From an uncultured Pseudobdellovibrionaceae bacterium (lineage in GTDB: Bacteria; Bdellovibrionota; Bdellovibrionia; Bdellovibrionales; JAMPXM01), in contig CAKQVW010000156.1 in assembly GCA_934277865.1 (NCBI GenBank), positions 1 to 6,799 on the forward strand: a stretch of DNA of 6,799 nt. The letters are read 5' to 3'. Shown piece by piece: positions 1-6,395 of the stretch. Position 1 is the first letter of the stretch. The number at the start of each line of letters is the position of its first letter. The position numbers and the translations under genes were made by a program. The notes below the pieces were generated by a model, which saw only the letters and a program-made list of their open reading frames with translations, was not told the origin of the DNA and did no database searches.

Positions 1-1
1 C

Positions 2-1543
2 TACATTCCTTACGTTTTGCTTTTGTTGCTTTGGACCAATGTGCACACGAGTAGCATCTTGGGCTACGCCATCGGCGCCGCGCTTTTTTTGAAAATCGCA
101 ATCAGGCAATTCGAAGACAAGTCGGACCGGGCCTCTTGGATGCTCTGGTCAGGTGCAGGCGTGGCGTCGCTCGTCGTCGGATTTTTCAATCGGTCTTTCG
201 AGAATATTTTGTTGCATGTGTTTCTTCCCAAAGAAGGCACTCTCGACAATGAGATCGCCGAATTTCAACCTATCGATTTTGAGTTGATAGGCCTCCCCCT
301 TCAGGCTGTCTTGATTCTGAGTTTGGTCGGCATCGGACTGAGCATTAAGCGTAAGCGCATCGCGGATGCCTTCTTGGTCGCGGTGTTTTTGATGTACGCC
401 TTCAATATGCGTCGGATGTTGGGACTTTTCCCTTTGGTCGCCATGCCGTTTCTGATCGAGCATTTTAACTGGATTTTTGTGCAAGCCAAGGCGCACGCCA
501 AACGTTCGCTTGCGCTTTCGCTGTATGCGCTGGGCCCGATTTTGTTGTTGGTCGCGGTTGGTCCCTATTTGGTTGCTTCGGCGGCGACTTCGACAAAGCT
601 GTACACGGTGAGTATTTCGGATGAGCAACAGCCCAGAGAAATTGTCACCTACATGAAAGAAAAAGATCTCAAAGGTCGGATTCGCAACGAATACGTCAGC
701 GGGGGATACTTGTTGTTGAACCTGTCGGAGGAAAATAAAATCTTCATCGACGGTCGTGCCAACGTCCTGTATCCGCCGAGCTTTGTTCGTGATTACATGA
801 AGGCGAGTTACAACTCTCTAGCCTTCAGGGCGGAACAAGAAAAGTATCCGGCAGATTTTGTCATCGCACGTTCAACAGTGCCTGGCGCGCTATTGGATAC
901 GGCGCTTGAGTCACAAGAATTTGAGCTGCTCTATTTTGGTGAACGTCATGCGCTGCTTTCGCGCGCCAAGCAGGGGCGCTACAAGTTGGTTTCCAAGGCG
1001 TTTCCGCATCCGGAATGTCTGGATCAGAGTGTGCTACCGCGCTTGAAGCAAGAGTTTGAATTTGCCAAAGCCGAGCATGCGGCAAACTCGCCGGTGATCG
1101 AGTTCTTGGAGACGGCGATTGAGTACTTTGAAAAGGGTGATCTCAGGTATTTCCACGGTCAGTCGATGCCGCAAACGGGCAGCGAGCATGTGTTGAGGCT
1201 GATTGCGCATTTGGCCGAGAAGTCGGGGAAACCGGCGCTGGCCTATTTCTATATGAGCGCCATCCCAGACTCGCGTCGTGATGATCGGCTGTTCATGGCT
1301 CGCCTCGCTTGTCAGCACAACGCGTGTTTGGGTGTCGAAGCAATGCTCGATGGATTTTCGATTGAGCGGGCGCCGGCCTATGATCTTGCGGATGCAGCTG
1401 CGCTGTTGCAGGAGGCTCATCGCAAGAGTCCGGCTGTGCTATTTCCTCCGGATCGCATGAAGCTTCTTGAAGAGCGACTCGCGAAAGAGGCAGCAGAAGT
1501 TGGCGTCGCAAAGCGTCCGAACTGGTGCCTTGAGCGCAATTAG
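2..1543 (+). CDS. Polytopic membrane protein, GT-C glycosyltransferase-like, 5'-truncated
   Basis: The reading frame is open from the first complete codon (position 2) to TAG at 1541-1543, so the true start lies left of the window; the TTG at 17 is only the first permissible start codon here. The visible 513 residues open with a hydrophobic stretch carrying WTNVH followed by ILG. About five more membrane segments follow, near residues 45-60, 93-115, 120-136, 139-160 and 168-190 counted from position 2. After them comes a large, probably extracytoplasmic C-terminal half. The combination of W-x-N-x-H, NMRRMLGLFPLVAMP, GGYLLLNL and IFIDGRANVLY matches, from memory, a recurring bacterial family of GT-C-like integral membrane proteins usually annotated as hypothetical or family-39-like glycosyltransferases. 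The last 180 residues are helical and may be TPR-like. The usual catalytic region near the N-terminus is outside the window, so enzymatic activity cannot be judged. No substrate is evident. Confidence 0.8.
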   Translation, partial: YIPYVLLLLLWTNVHTSSILGYAIGAALFLKIAIRQFEDKSDRASWMLWSGAGVASLVVGFFNRSFENILLHVFLPKEGTLDNEIAEFQPIDFELIGLPLQAVLILSLVGIGLSIKRKRIADAFLVAVFLMYAFNMRRMLGLFPLVAMPFLIEHFNWIFVQAKAHAKRSLALSLYALGPILLLVAVGPYLVASAATSTKLYTVSISDEQQPREIVTYMKEKDLKGRIRNEYVSGGYLLLNLSEENKIFIDGRANVLYPPSFVRDYMKASYNSLAFRAEQEKYPADFVIARSTVPGALLDTALESQEFELLYFGERHALLSRAKQGRYKLVSKAFPHPECLDQSVLPRLKQEFEFAKAEHAANSPVIEFLETAIEYFEKGDLRYFHGQSMPQTGSEHVLRLIAHLAEKSGKPALAYFYMSAIPDSRRDDRLFMARLACQHNACLGVEAMLDGFSIERAPAYDLADAAALLQEAHRKSPAVLFPPDRMKLLEERLAKEAAEVGVAKRPNWCLERN

Positions 1544-1548
1544 CGACG

Positions 1549-1565
1549 AGAAATCCGTGATTTCT
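1549..1565. promoter_or_regulatory. 7-bp inverted repeat between membrane gene and LysR gene
   Basis: AGAAATC (1549-1555) and GATTTCT (1559-1565) are perfect reverse complements separated by CGT. The repeat starts 6 nt after the upstream stop codon and ends 41 nt before the LysR ATG. The stem is A+T-rich and no T-run follows on either side, so it is a poor intrinsic terminator. A dyad just upstream of a LysR-family gene could be an autoregulatory operator, but the symmetric pair at the T-N11-A spacing is A and T (1551/1563), not the classical T and A. The rest of the 63-bp gap shows no convincing -35/-10 pair. The function is unproven and the repeat could be chance. Confidence 0.25.
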
Positions 1566-1606
1566 GTGCCAGTTTGAGTGAAGAATGGGACTAGGGGGAA
1601 TGCGCC

Positions 1607-2506
1607 ATGAACCTGCAGCAATTGATCACGTTCTCAACAGTCGTTTCTGAAGGAAGTATGACAGCAGCCGCTGAAAAACTCTTCCTGACTCAACCTGCGG
1701 TTTCGCAGCAGATTCGAAACCTGGAAGAGGAACTGGGAGTCGGACTTTTGGATCGCGGGGCTCGTCACGCGCGCCCGACGGTGCAAGGGCAGTTGCTGTA
1801 CGATTACGCTCGACGAATTATTCAGCTCACGCAGCAGGCGCAGGCAGCGATTCAAACGATGGCGGAAGGTGTCCAAGGACACTTGCGAATCGGAACTTTG
1901 AATTCCTTGGGATTGCAGCTGGTGGCTCCAAGTGTTGCCACGCTTTTGAAGCACCACAATCGTGTTTCCATCGAGCTGATGTATGAAGATGCGAGCGAGG
2001 TTTTAAAGGCGGCCGGAGAAGGCCGCTTGGACGTCGCGATTTTGCCGGAGATTTCTGCTGCTGAAGCACAGTCACTTGGTCTTCAGGGGCGCCCTCTTCA
2101 CAAGGACGAGATGTGGCTGGTTGCCTCCGGAAAAGATCCTTCGCTTCCAGAAGAAATTCGCGCGGAAAATTTGGATCAACGTCCGTTCATTCGACTTGCA
2201 GAAAAGTACGAAGGTTTTGATCAGGCCTTTAAAAAGGCGATGGAGTCGGCGGGTACTTCGCTCAACGTGGTGTTTGAATCGAACAATGTGGGAACACTGA
2301 AACGTGTGATTGAAAGTGGGCTCGGCTGGGGCTTCTTGCCGGCGCACGCAATTCGCAAACAGGTGCGCATGGGGCGCCTGACTCAGATTCCAGTGATGGA
2401 TCTTAAACACACAACCAACGTTGTGTTTTATTCGCGGGATCCTTCGCCCTCGGCGCAGTTGATCGACGTGTTCTTCCGCGTGCTCAAACAAGGCATCCCT
2501 GGCTAG
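1607..2506 (+). CDS. LysR-family transcriptional regulator
   Basis: This is a complete 299-aa protein, a typical length for the family. Residues 1-60 form the LysR winged helix-turn-helix: MNLQQLITF, then GSMTAAAEKLFLTQPAVSQQI with the conserved A-A-x-x-L and QPAVSQQI recognition helix, then LEEELGVGLLDR. A linker helix rich in Gln and Ala (about 60-88) would mediate dimerisation. From GHLRIGTL (about 90) to the end is the periplasmic-binding-protein-like effector domain, including RLDVAILPE and the late GLGWGFLPAHAI. The ATG at 1607 is supported by a strong AGGGGG Shine-Dalgarno at 1593-1598 and by the HTH starting at once. The protein should be a cytoplasmic DNA-binding regulator. Its inducer and targets cannot be read from the sequence, and there is no divergently transcribed partner as in many LysR loci. 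Its TAG stop shares the palindrome CTAG (2503-2506) with the stop of the convergent methyltransferase gene. Confidence 0.95.
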   Translation: MNLQQLITFSTVVSEGSMTAAAEKLFLTQPAVSQQIRNLEEELGVGLLDRGARHARPTVQGQLLYDYARRIIQLTQQAQAAIQTMAEGVQGHLRIGTLNSLGLQLVAPSVATLLKHHNRVSIELMYEDASEVLKAAGEGRLDVAILPEISAAEAQSLGLQGRPLHKDEMWLVASGKDPSLPEEIRAENLDQRPFIRLAEKYEGFDQAFKKAMESAGTSLNVVFESNNVGTLKRVIESGLGWGFLPAHAIRKQVRMGRLTQIPVMDLKHTTNVVFYSRDPSPSAQLIDVFFRVLKQGIPG

Positions 2507-3978
2507 GGGAGGCGCTTCAACAAAGCCGCATAGAATCCGTCGTAGCGATTGACGCCAGGAAGAAACTCGCGATCGCGCACAAGTTCAAAGCGTGCCGCAC
2601 CAGGTGTTTTGTCTGCGGCACGGCGTTTGAGGAAATTTTCGATCTGCTGGTGGTTTTCACTAGGGAGAATCGAGCAGGTGGCATACAGCACAAGGCCACC
2701 TGGTTTTACCATCAACGTGTATTCATCAAGGATGCGAGCTTGAAGCTCCCGAAGGCGTTCGATCTCTTCGGGGCCAAGTTTCCATTTTGCGTCTGGGTTG
2801 CGGCGAAGGACGCCCATGCCGGAACACGGCACATCCAACAACACGCGATCGGCCGTGCCTTCCAGGCGCTTGATCACCTTTTGTGAGTCGATCAGGCGAA
2901 CTTCGCAGGTGTCGATCCCACTGCGCGCAATGCGTTTTTTGAGCTCTTGAAGTTTTCCTTCGTGCACATCCAGCGCGATGAGTTTGCCTTTGTTTTTCAT
3001 CATGGCGCCAAGTGCGAGAGTTTTTCCGCCGGCTCCGGCGCAAGCGTCGATGATGCGTTCGCCGGGTGCTGCGCCCAGCATTTCGGCCACCTGTTGGCTC
3101 GCGCCATCTTGTACTTCAAACCAGCCGTCTTTAAACGCTTGCGTGACAAATACATTTTTCCGCTCAACGAGCATGAGACCATTGGCCGTTTGGTCTGCCG
3201 CATGTGTTTGGATATCGTCGTCTTGACGGAGTCTCTTGGCGAGCTCGTCGCGTGTGCATTTCAAGGTGTTGGCGCGGATGAAGACGGGGGCCTGCAAATT
3301 CAGGCTGTGGAGAATTTGTGGCCAGCGTCGGCCAAGCTCATTTTGGCCAAGTTCGTCCATCCAGTCCGGCACGCTTTCAAAGATGGCACGGTCGTTGGTT
3401 GGATCAATTTCCGAGAGTCGGTGGGCGATCTTGTCGGCACTGATACGTTCGAATTCTGTCCAGTTTGGAAGCCGTGGCTCTCCAGTTTCTTTTAAGTTTT
3501 TTTCGATGATGTAAACCGCGAGCCATTTCCAGAGATCCGCTTTTTCAGGCGTATGGGCTTCGTTCCAGCCAAAGGCGGCGCCGTACTTCCTCCACCAGCG
3601 AACCAAGTCATAGACGAGTTCGGCGAACTGACGGCGATCGCGCGCGCCCATTTTTTTCTCGTTCTTGAAAGCGTACTCGATGACTTTCCCGGCGTAGCGA
3701 CCTTCGAGCATCACTTGCGCGAGGGCGTCGATCGCGAGTGCTGCCACCGGTCGGTGAAGGAAAAACCCGCGTGGCTCTCGTCCGCCGCTTTTGCGGTCAC
3801 GTTCTTCGTCGGCTCGACGAAAGAGATTTTGTTCCTCACGCGTGCTGAGACGAGCTTGGGCTGCTGCGCGTGGACCTTTGGGCGTCGGTCTTGAGGTCGG
3901 CTTTGAATTCGGTTTTGAACCGATTTTGGAGCGTGAGTTAGAACGTGAAGAGGAGCCCTGCCGTGATATACGTGCCAT
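2503..3978 (-). CDS. rsmB: RsmB/NOP-family rRNA (cytosine-C5) methyltransferase
   Basis: The product is a SAM-dependent RNA m5C methyltransferase, probably acting on 16S rRNA during ribosome assembly in the cytoplasm. With the start at 3978 (MARISRQ) it has 491 aa. Residues about 7-40 are a disordered Ser/Arg/Lys/Pro-rich tail. Residues about 75-135 are a helical NusB-like RNA-binding domain with the GARDRRQFAELVYDLVRW signature. The catalytic domain follows: EVQDGASQQ (288-296), SAM-binding DACAGAGGKT (311-320), DVPCSGMG with motif-IV Cys385, and YATCSI with motif-VI catalytic Cys435. It ends with the usual DGFYAALL. The frame is also open to an ATG at 4047, but that start has no Shine-Dalgarno and would overlap the upstream OMP gene by 110 bp; the 3978 start overlaps it by 41 bp. 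The Shine-Dalgarno at 3978 is weak, consistent with coupling to the OMP gene. RsmB (C967) versus RsmF-like or other specificity is not settled by motifs alone. Confidence 0.9.
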   Translation of the reverse strand: MARISRQGSSSRSNSRSKIGSKPNSKPTSRPTPKGPRAAAQARLSTREEQNLFRRADEERDRKSGGREPRGFFLHRPVAALAIDALAQVMLEGRYAGKVIEYAFKNEKKMGARDRRQFAELVYDLVRWWRKYGAAFGWNEAHTPEKADLWKWLAVYIIEKNLKETGEPRLPNWTEFERISADKIAHRLSEIDPTNDRAIFESVPDWMDELGQNELGRRWPQILHSLNLQAPVFIRANTLKCTRDELAKRLRQDDDIQTHAADQTANGLMLVERKNVFVTQAFKDGWFEVQDGASQQVAEMLGAAPGERIIDACAGAGGKTLALGAMMKNKGKLIALDVHEGKLQELKKRIARSGIDTCEVRLIDSQKVIKRLEGTADRVLLDVPCSGMGVLRRNPDAKWKLGPEEIERLRELQARILDEYTLMVKPGGLVLYATCSILPSENHQQIENFLKRRAADKTPGAARFELVRDREFLPGVNRYDGFYAALLKRLP

Positions 3979-4777
3979 TAAACTGTCCGTCGCTAAAGAT
4001 ATGAACGTGGTTTTTGACCCCGCCTTCGACAAACAATCCGGTGACATCCCAGAGGTTGAAGAAGCGAGCTCCCGCTAGAAGTTGATAGTCGAGAGCCAGC
4101 GAAGATTCACCCTTTAGTTGTGTTCCGAAGACTCCAAGGCCCACACCAGCACCAAAATACAGGGGGAATCGGCTGGAGGCGTCGGGGAAGGTGATGATGG
4201 GAAGGAAGCTAAACTTCGTGACGCCGCCTTCGGCCATCGCAAAACGAGAGACGTCAAAGCGCATGAGGAGGTCCATCGAATTCACCCACTCGCCAACGCG
4301 GTAGGTGACGCCGACGTTCCAGCGGCCGACGTTCTCTTGGTTCTCAGGTGTTCCCCAGCGATAGGAGTTGTCCGAGAGGAAAGAGCCAAAATGCAAAGCC
4401 AGATAGCGGTCAGTGGTTCCCGCGGGACCTCGGCCAGAGCTTGAGCTTTGTGTGGAGGTGTTGTTGTCGCTCAGGTCCTCGTTGCGGGCGTCGGGGCGCT
4501 GCGGGGACATGTACTTGGCTGCGGCCTGGCGACCAACCTCGGGTTTAAAGTCCCGACGAACACGGTCACGGCGATTGCGGCGCATGGCTCGTTCGGCCGC
4601 GCTCCCTGGCGTGACGCTGCCCTGATCCGTCACCTCGACGGCACCCATGCCGTCTTGAAAAACCTGCCCATGGACAGATTCCACACTCGTAAGACTAAGA
4701 CCCAAAATGCCAGCAAGCGTGACGGCACGGATCAGAGCGGACTTGGCGGATTCTCTCGGGATTCTCAGGCTGTTCAT
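3938..4777 (-). CDS. Secreted beta-barrel-like outer-membrane protein, unknown function
   Basis: This 279-aa protein has a clear Sec signal peptide: basic residues in the first 17, a hydrophobic core at about 18-30, and a probable signal peptidase I site after VHG at residue 37. There is no lipobox and no cysteine. Mature residues 38-122 are a polar linker with an Arg-rich patch (RRNRRDRVRRD, about 66-76) and a Ser/Asn/Gly-rich stretch around 105-120. Residues about 123-279 alternate polar and aromatic or hydrophobic residues with Gly-rich turns (FGAGVGLGVFG), as expected of a small outer-membrane barrel. The C-terminus, GLLFTF, ends in Phe as barrel assembly signals often do. A Shine-Dalgarno (AAAGGAA on the minus strand, 4788-4794) supports the ATG at 4777. 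The gene is divergent from nusB, and its 3' end overlaps the start of the methyltransferase gene. I do not recognise a named family; OmpA- or OmpW-like barrel architecture is an inference. Confidence 0.8.
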   Translation of the reverse strand: MNSLRIPRESAKSALIRAVTLAGILGLSLTSVESVHGQVFQDGMGAVEVTDQGSVTPGSAAERAMRRNRRDRVRRDFKPEVGRQAAAKYMSPQRPDARNEDLSDNNTSTQSSSSGRGPAGTTDRYLALHFGSFLSDNSYRWGTPENQENVGRWNVGVTYRVGEWVNSMDLLMRFDVSRFAMAEGGVTKFSFLPIITFPDASSRFPLYFGAGVGLGVFGTQLKGESSLALDYQLLAGARFFNLWDVTGLFVEGGVKNHVHIFSDGQFNGTYITAGLLFTF

Positions 4778-4842
4778 ACTCTTAAGGTTCCTTTGAATTC
4801 GCCCAGTTTCGCAAGCATTCTTCCCCTGATTTTTCTCTGAAG

Positions 4843-4871
4843 TTGACGAGTTCAGTTGGACTACCTAAAGT
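4843..4871 (+). promoter_or_regulatory. Candidate sigma70 promoter of the nusB operon
   Basis: A -35 element TTGACG (4843-4848, 5 of 6 consensus) and a -10 element TAAAGT (4866-4871, 4 of 6) are separated by exactly 17 bp. Transcription would begin about 5-9 nt after the -10, that is at 4876-4880, which coincides with the ATG at 4879. This implies a leaderless or nearly leaderless nusB message and argues against the longer frame starting at TTG 4843, whose first codon is the -35 box itself. No comparably good promoter was found for the divergent OMP gene in the same region. Confidence 0.55.
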
Positions 4872-4878
4872 GCGCGCC

Positions 4879-5322
4879 ATGCCCGATCTCGAAACTCCTG
4901 AACTTACTCCACGGCGCCGTTCGCGCGAAATGGCCCTTCAGCTCTTGTTTCTGAAAGCGTTTGCGCCAGACAAAGGTCTTGAGGCGTCGCCCAAGGGACT
5001 ATTTGCCGACTTTGTTCGCGATTTCGAAATCGATCGCGAAGTCGCGGAGTACGGTGGAACACTGTTTCTGGGAGTTTGCGAAAATCTTGAGACCATCGAT
5101 CGCACGATCGAGGCACATTCTCGTCACTGGAAGGTTTCGCGCATGAGCTTGGTTGATCTCTCGTTGCTGAGAATCGCCGTGTTTGAGATGGCACACATGT
5201 ATCCCAAGCTGAAACCCAATATCGCCATCAACGAGGCCATCGAACTTGCGCGGCTTTTTGGCAGCACGGACTCAGCGTCATTTGTGAACGGGATTCTTGA
5301 CCCGATCGCTCGTCAAATCTGA
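4879..5322 (+). CDS. nusB: Transcription antitermination factor NusB
   Basis: NusB binds boxA RNA together with NusE/S10 and supports processive rRNA transcription. The 147-aa product has the family's usual length and all-helical pattern: RRRSREMALQLLF (12-24) near the N-terminus, HWKVSRMSLVDLSLLRIAVFEM in two parts (83-104), and the C-terminal signature AINEAIELAR (116-125) followed by SASFVNGILDPIA (132-144). The frame extends 12 codons further up to TTG 4843, but those codons coincide with the candidate promoter, and family alignment starts within MPDLETPELTPRRRSRE, so ATG 4879 is preferred. There is no Shine-Dalgarno upstream of it, consistent with leaderless initiation. It heads a four-gene operon. 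Its TGA stop lies in the same frame as the next gene, with three codons before that gene's ATG. Confidence 0.93.
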   Translation: MPDLETPELTPRRRSREMALQLLFLKAFAPDKGLEASPKGLFADFVRDFEIDREVAEYGGTLFLGVCENLETIDRTIEAHSRHWKVSRMSLVDLSLLRIAVFEMAHMYPKLKPNIAINEAIELARLFGSTDSASFVNGILDPIARQI

Positions 5323-5331
5323 CGATGGGGC

Positions 5332-5739
5332 ATGACTCTCGAAATCTTTAAATCGGTCAGTTTTGACGGGGCCTTTGAAACTCCGTCAGATATCTGGATT
5401 CTTCTCGATCCCGACAACAACCCGTGGACAGAAAGTGTCGACTGGGAATTGGGGCTCCTGATCCGACGCAGTCGGCATCGCCAAGACAAAACGCCGAACG
5501 CTCCACTCTTGCTTGCAACCCCACAAGGCTGGCTGTCTCCGCGACTCTTGGTGCTTTTTCCTCAAGGCCAAGCAGGAGGTGGGTGGTTGCCCACGATTCA
5601 TCAAACGTTGACTAAGATGCGAGCGAAAACGGCGACCATTTTGCCGCCACATGGATCAAAACCGCCGGCTCCGAAGGAGCTTGCCGAACTGTCGCAAGGC
5701 GAATGGGGGATCCGATGGGTCGATTCCAAGAGCGTGTGA
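5332..5739 (+). CDS. Conserved-looking hypothetical protein, second gene of nusB operon
   Basis: This 135-aa cytoplasmic protein has no signal peptide, membrane segment or cysteine, and I do not recognise it. It alternates predicted strands and helices: IWILLDPDNNPW (21-32), APLLLATPQGWLSPRLLVLFPQG (57-79, in two strands), a helix around 87-97, then TATILPPHG (100-108) and a Pro-rich tail. The strand-turn-strand-helix-strand order around 57-105 loosely resembles the macro-like N-terminal domain of M17 leucyl aminopeptidases (threshold strand, 'prvLlvGLG'-type strand, helix, strand). That is a weak fold-level guess and there is no catalytic domain. The ATG at 5332 follows the nusB stop by 9 nt. 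No proper Shine-Dalgarno is seen (GGGG at 5327-5330 is too close), so translation probably depends on coupling to nusB. It overlaps the next gene by 37 bp (25 bp if that gene starts at 5715). Operon position and codon use alike to its neighbours support a real gene. Confidence 0.75.
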   Translation: MTLEIFKSVSFDGAFETPSDIWILLDPDNNPWTESVDWELGLLIRRSRHRQDKTPNAPLLLATPQGWLSPRLLVLFPQGQAGGGWLPTIHQTLTKMRAKTATILPPHGSKPPAPKELAELSQGEWGIRWVDSKSV

Positions 5740-6395
5740 AGACACTGGTGCTTCGCATGCGTCGCGCATGGAGTCGATACGCCGAATTCATCGAAGGTAA
5801 AGAACTCGAGCATGCTCTGCGCTTCGAAGCGGAGCGCATGAAGCCGACTTGGATCATGCGTTCGGATATTGAGGCCGAATTGGCGCAAACGGCGGGCGTT
5901 TTGGATTTCAAAACGCTGAGTCGGTTTTATCCCTACGGGTTTGAATTTCGCCGACACTTTGTCCGTGAACGAAGGCGCGACGAACCGACCTCGGAGCTAA
6001 AAATCGAGATTGAACTCACCGCCGTGTTTTCACACGGGGAGGTTTTTCGACCGGAGTCTCGCTGCCGCATCGAGCTCGAGCTCTTGCCTCGTCCGCGTGA
6101 AGATTCGTCTTCCACGGCGACGGAAGAGTATGATTCCGCAGGACGTGTGTTGGTGATGAAGGAGCTTCGCGAATGGTTGGGCGAAGTGGGATTTTCGGAC
6201 TTTCATGTGCCAGAGCTGTATCCGGACGCCAAAGCGTTGATGATCGATCTTGGTAGCCGTGGTGCTTGGGTTGTGATTGACCCTCGTCCTGAGGTGTTTT
6301 CACGCCCTCTTGCGGAAGCGTTGGCTCAGATCGTGGCCGAAGTGTCTCGCCGGTCGGCGAAGAAGTCGGCACGTTGGACGGAGCTTGTGCCCTGA
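5703..6395 (+). CDS. Hypothetical protein, third gene of nusB operon
   Basis: This 230-aa soluble protein is not recognised. Residues 8-62 are strongly charged and helical (RVKTLVLRMRRAWSRYAEF, then an E/K/R-rich stretch). Residues about 72-130 look like a beta-rich segment with alternating charges (FYPYGFEFRRHF, LKIEIELTAVF, CRIELELL). Residues 132-148 are a Ser/Thr/Glu-rich linker. Residues 150-215 form a second alpha/beta part (VMKELREWLGEVGF, ALMIDLGSRGAWVVIDPRPEV). There is no signal peptide or membrane helix, and one cysteine. Two starts are possible: ATG 5703, with AAGG only 3 nt upstream, or ATG 5715, preceded by GGGGGA at 5705-5710. Both overlap the previous gene, implying coupled translation. 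Its TGA overlaps the ATG of the next gene (TGATG, 6393-6397). The position between nusB and a PEP synthase/PPDK regulator gives no firm functional clue. Confidence 0.8.
   Translation: MGDPMGRFQERVKTLVLRMRRAWSRYAEFIEGKELEHALRFEAERMKPTWIMRSDIEAELAQTAGVLDFKTLSRFYPYGFEFRRHFVRERRRDEPTSELKIEIELTAVFSHGEVFRPESRCRIELELLPRPREDSSSTATEEYDSAGRVLVMKELREWLGEVGFSDFHVPELYPDAKALMIDLGSRGAWVVIDPRPEVFSRPLAEALAQIVAEVSRRSAKKSARWTELVP

Noticed and set aside
149..628. A 159-codon open frame on the minus strand within the membrane protein gene.
   Set aside because: It lies wholly antisense to a strongly supported gene. Its translation is rich in Gln, Arg and His without hydrophobic cores or family motifs, as expected for a shadow frame.
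2568..2577. CGCGATCGCG palindrome near the methyltransferase 3' end, with GCGATCGC again at 3634-3641, resembling the cyanobacterial HIP1 octamer.
   Set aside because: Only two octamers were noticed, both in coding DNA of a G+C-rich gene. This is not the high density that marks HIP1-bearing genomes, and the gene content is not cyanobacterial.
2947..3495. A 182-codon open frame on the plus strand inside the methyltransferase gene.
   Set aside because: It is antisense to the conserved catalytic domain with its SAM-binding and Cys motifs. It shows no recognisable domain and no Shine-Dalgarno, so it is a coding shadow.
3979..4047. A longer methyltransferase starting at ATG 4047 (23 extra residues).
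   Set aside because: No Shine-Dalgarno precedes it, the extension lies deeper within the OMP coding region, and the basic tail characteristic of the protein begins at MARISRQ (3978).
4843..4878. A longer NusB starting at TTG 4843 (12 extra residues).
   Set aside because: The extra codons coincide with a good -35/-10 pair, the TTG has no Shine-Dalgarno, and the family's conserved N-terminus starts after ATG 4879.
5015..5040. A long palindrome in nusB: a perfect 14-bp core CGATTTCGAAATCG (5019-5032) plus outer arms TTCGCGAT and ATCGCGAA.
   Set aside because: It falls on the codons for VRDFEIDRE, where alternating Arg/Asp/Glu/Phe/Ile codons readily create such symmetry. It has no T-run and no link to a gene boundary, so it is probably a coding coincidence.
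5096..5111. Inverted repeat TCGATCG-CA-CGATCGA in nusB.
   Set aside because: The spacing is too tight for a hairpin with its full stem, and it reads as ordinary Ile-Asp-Arg-Thr-Ile-Glu codons. Similar CGATCG strings recur elsewhere in the window.
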